A DNA stretch of 64,000 nt. It comes from DATGPD01 sp031423015. GTDB taxonomy: Bacteria > Planctomycetota > UBA1135 > UBA2386. Positions within the stretch are counted from its first letter, which is position 1. The number at the start of each line of letters is the position of its first letter. The notes under the pieces were generated by a model that ran no database searches, was not told the origin of the DNA, and saw only the letters and a program-made list of their open reading frames with translations. Made by a program: the position numbers and the translations under genes. Location: positions 62,001 through 126,000 of the forward strand of contig JANPER010000246.1 in the NCBI GenBank assembly GCA_031423015.1, written 5' to 3'. Shown in pieces: positions 62,839-64,000 of the stretch.

Positions 62839-63357
62839 ATGACCCACTTCCTCAAGGTCGCGCTTCTTGTCGCCGCGCTGGCGCGTGGCACTCCCGCGCA
62901 ACAGCCGCCGTGCGCCGAGTTCTTCGAGCAGTGGCACTCGGGATACCACCAGTCCTACAGCACGTTCCGCTGGCACTCGACGCAGCTGCGTTGGTTCGAG
63001 TACGTCGAGTTGGTCCCGGTCGGCACCGGCATCGGCGCGATCGTGATGTGGAGGCATCTTCCAAGCCTTTGGTACCCGGAGCCGACGGTGTCCTATTACC
63101 CTTTCCATCCGTGCGAGCAGCGTCAACTTCAGGTCACCGGGTTCTGGTGGATGGACGGTTGGCCGCACGCACCCGGAGATCGGATGCGGTACCTCGGTCT
63201 CGACGTCGACTTGGTTGCGGTCCCGACGGGCCTCGTGCTGATGCCGCCGCAACGCGCGCAGAGTGAGCCGTTCTGCCAGCGCTCTGGAATCAACAGCGAA
63301 TGGCACCGGCCATGGTACTGGGCGCTGCTGCTGGTGCCCGAGGGCGGGACGTGGTGA
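62839..63357 (+). CDS. small secreted protein
   Basis: A 172-aa exported protein from ATG 62839 with signal peptide (THFLKVALLVAALARGTPAQQ). The mature part is rich in Trp, Tyr and His (FRWHSTQLRWFEYVELV, FWWMDGWPHAPGDRM) and beta-rich, with three cysteines. No family recognised. Composition and leader match host secreted proteins elsewhere in the window more than the element genes, which suggests the element has ended by here. Confidence 0.65.
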   Translation: MTHFLKVALLVAALARGTPAQQPPCAEFFEQWHSGYHQSYSTFRWHSTQLRWFEYVELVPVGTGIGAIVMWRHLPSLWYPEPTVSYYPFHPCEQRQLQVTGFWWMDGWPHAPGDRMRYLGLDVDLVAVPTGLVLMPPQRAQSEPFCQRSGINSEWHRPWYWALLLVPEGGTW

Positions 63358-63489
63358 GGTGCCGCCGCACCAGGTGAGACGGATGGGGCACCGGGTCGTT
63401 CGATCCGGGGCCGATCATCGCGTGGGCGGAGTCTCGCGCCGGCACCGAATGACGACGACGCCGGCGCCTGTCGACCAACTGATCGGCGC

Positions 63490-64000
63490 TTACCGATCCC
63501 CGATCGTCGCGTGCGTCCCGTTAGAGAACACCGCCCCAAACGCGTTCGCGGTCGGATCCAACACCAACGCTTGCTGGTAGAAGCTCGCCCCGAGCAGTGA
63601 AACTGTAGCGGGCAGCGCTAGCTGCCACTGAGCGACGCCTGCGCCATTTGTGAGTGGCTGCTGTATCTCGACGCTGGTCAACAACTGGCACCCTGGGGCG
63701 CCGAGCTGGCCAAGATCGAAAGGAAGGGAGATCCCGAGCCAGAGTTGCCGAGAGACGCCGACAAATCCAAACGGCACAGCGACGGAAGAGTTTGGAAGGT
63801 TCGTCAGCCTGCAGCTGAGAATCTCACCGAGCCACGGCAGGCTGCCGGGCGCCGCGGCGAGGGTCGGAGTACCAGCAGTTCCAGCGCATCCGCTGCCGAA
63901 TGAGATGTGCGTAGCTTGCAGCGGTGTGAAGTACTCCCACGTCGTGTTACCTGCGAGTTCGTCGCCGAAGAGTACCAGGCGTCCGCGAACCGGATCGAAT
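63490..64000 (-). CDS. secreted kelch-like/lectin-type protein, 3' part (partial)
   Basis: An open frame enters from the right edge and runs 169 codons to a stop at 63490-63492. At the edge it reads DPVRGRLVLFGDELAGNTTWEYF, a kelch-type blade motif (G-R-LVLFG-x, T-WEY). The ending is the planctomycete type seen in exported proteins: ISFGSGCAGTAGTPTLAA, PWLGEILSC, then two further sheets (LWLGISLPFDLGQLGAPGCQL, GASFYQQALVLDPTANAF). The N-terminus lies outside the window. It is probably a surface beta-propeller protein; ligand unknown. Confidence 0.75.
   Translation of the reverse strand, partial: FDPVRGRLVLFGDELAGNTTWEYFTPLQATHISFGSGCAGTAGTPTLAAAPGSLPWLGEILSCRLTNLPNSSVAVPFGFVGVSRQLWLGISLPFDLGQLGAPGCQLLTSVEIQQPLTNGAGVAQWQLALPATVSLLGASFYQQALVLDPTANAFGAVFSNGTHATIGDR

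Noticed and set aside
53884..64000. attR copy of the tRNA-Val 3' end
   Set aside because: I searched by eye for GGTTCGAGCCCAGT and TATCGCCCA to the right and found none in the window.

Overview
The window is a GC-rich bacterial chromosome segment, most likely from the phylum Planctomycetota. That assignment is an inference from several traits read in the sequence. There are secreted proteins with Asp-rich loops and a 'FGSGCAGT'-type C-terminal domain, and an ECF sigma factor fused in one chain to carboxypeptidase-like repeats. DUF1580-like and DUF3987-like genes sit beside a long planctomycete-style integrase, and there is a DUF1583-like sugar/lectin-type module. Many start codons are GTG, and GTGA stop/start overlaps are frequent.

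Layout. 0-8.2 kb: a secreted repeat protein, a kinase-hydrolase-cyclase fusion, uvrB and an O-methyltransferase. 8.4-13 kb: a truncated nucleosidase-type effector domain abutting a coiled-coil protein, then uvrC and a XerD-like recombinase. 13-15.7 kb: a DksA-like protein coupled to lspA, then the arsenosugar pair (AhpD-like protein + ArsS). 15.8-20.4 kb: a helical-repeat/DUF2325-like protein, an unknown acidic protein and CvpA. 20.5-22.2 kb: thiC. 22.2-29.5 kb: a complete phosphate regulon, phoU-phoR-phoB divergent from pstS-pstC-pstA-pstB, with facing arrays of 11-bp-spaced TTCA repeats between them. 29.6-33.3 kb: a degenerate histidine kinase, an HtrA-type protease and an aminotransferase-fold protein lacking the PLP lysine. 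33.4-44.9 kb: a GH2 glycosidase, the sigma-carboxypeptidase fusion, an Nfu scaffold, a zinc-ribbon protein, a secreted protein and a TPR-redoxin. 44.9-53.7 kb: trpS with a large insertion, pdxH, an ECF sigma/FecR pair, a secreted conserved protein, a DUF4143-type ATPase behind a palindromic operator, an oxidoreductase and an NTF2-like secreted protein.

From 53.8 kb a tRNA-Val(GAC) gene is followed by a tyrosine integrase. About 8.5 kb of densely packed accessory genes come next: a HEPN-domain protein, an isolated unknown gene bracketed by hairpins, two DUF1580-like HTH proteins, a TOPRIM primase-like protein, a DUF3987 helicase-like protein and small phage-like ORFs. This looks like an integrative element at the tRNA. 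The right end is not certain; host-like secreted proteins resume at about 62.8 kb. The window ends inside a kelch-like secreted protein on the minus strand.

The most unusual structural signal is at 36.2-42.5 kb. Twice, the 3' end of one gene is repeated directly on the far side of the next gene (240 bp at 36195/39571 and about 75 bp at 40756/42457). This suggests that whole genes were inserted or duplicated with the neighbour's 3' end as the flanking repeat. The ~125-residue in-frame insertion in tryptophanyl-tRNA synthetase, just before the KMSKS loop, is the second main point of interest.
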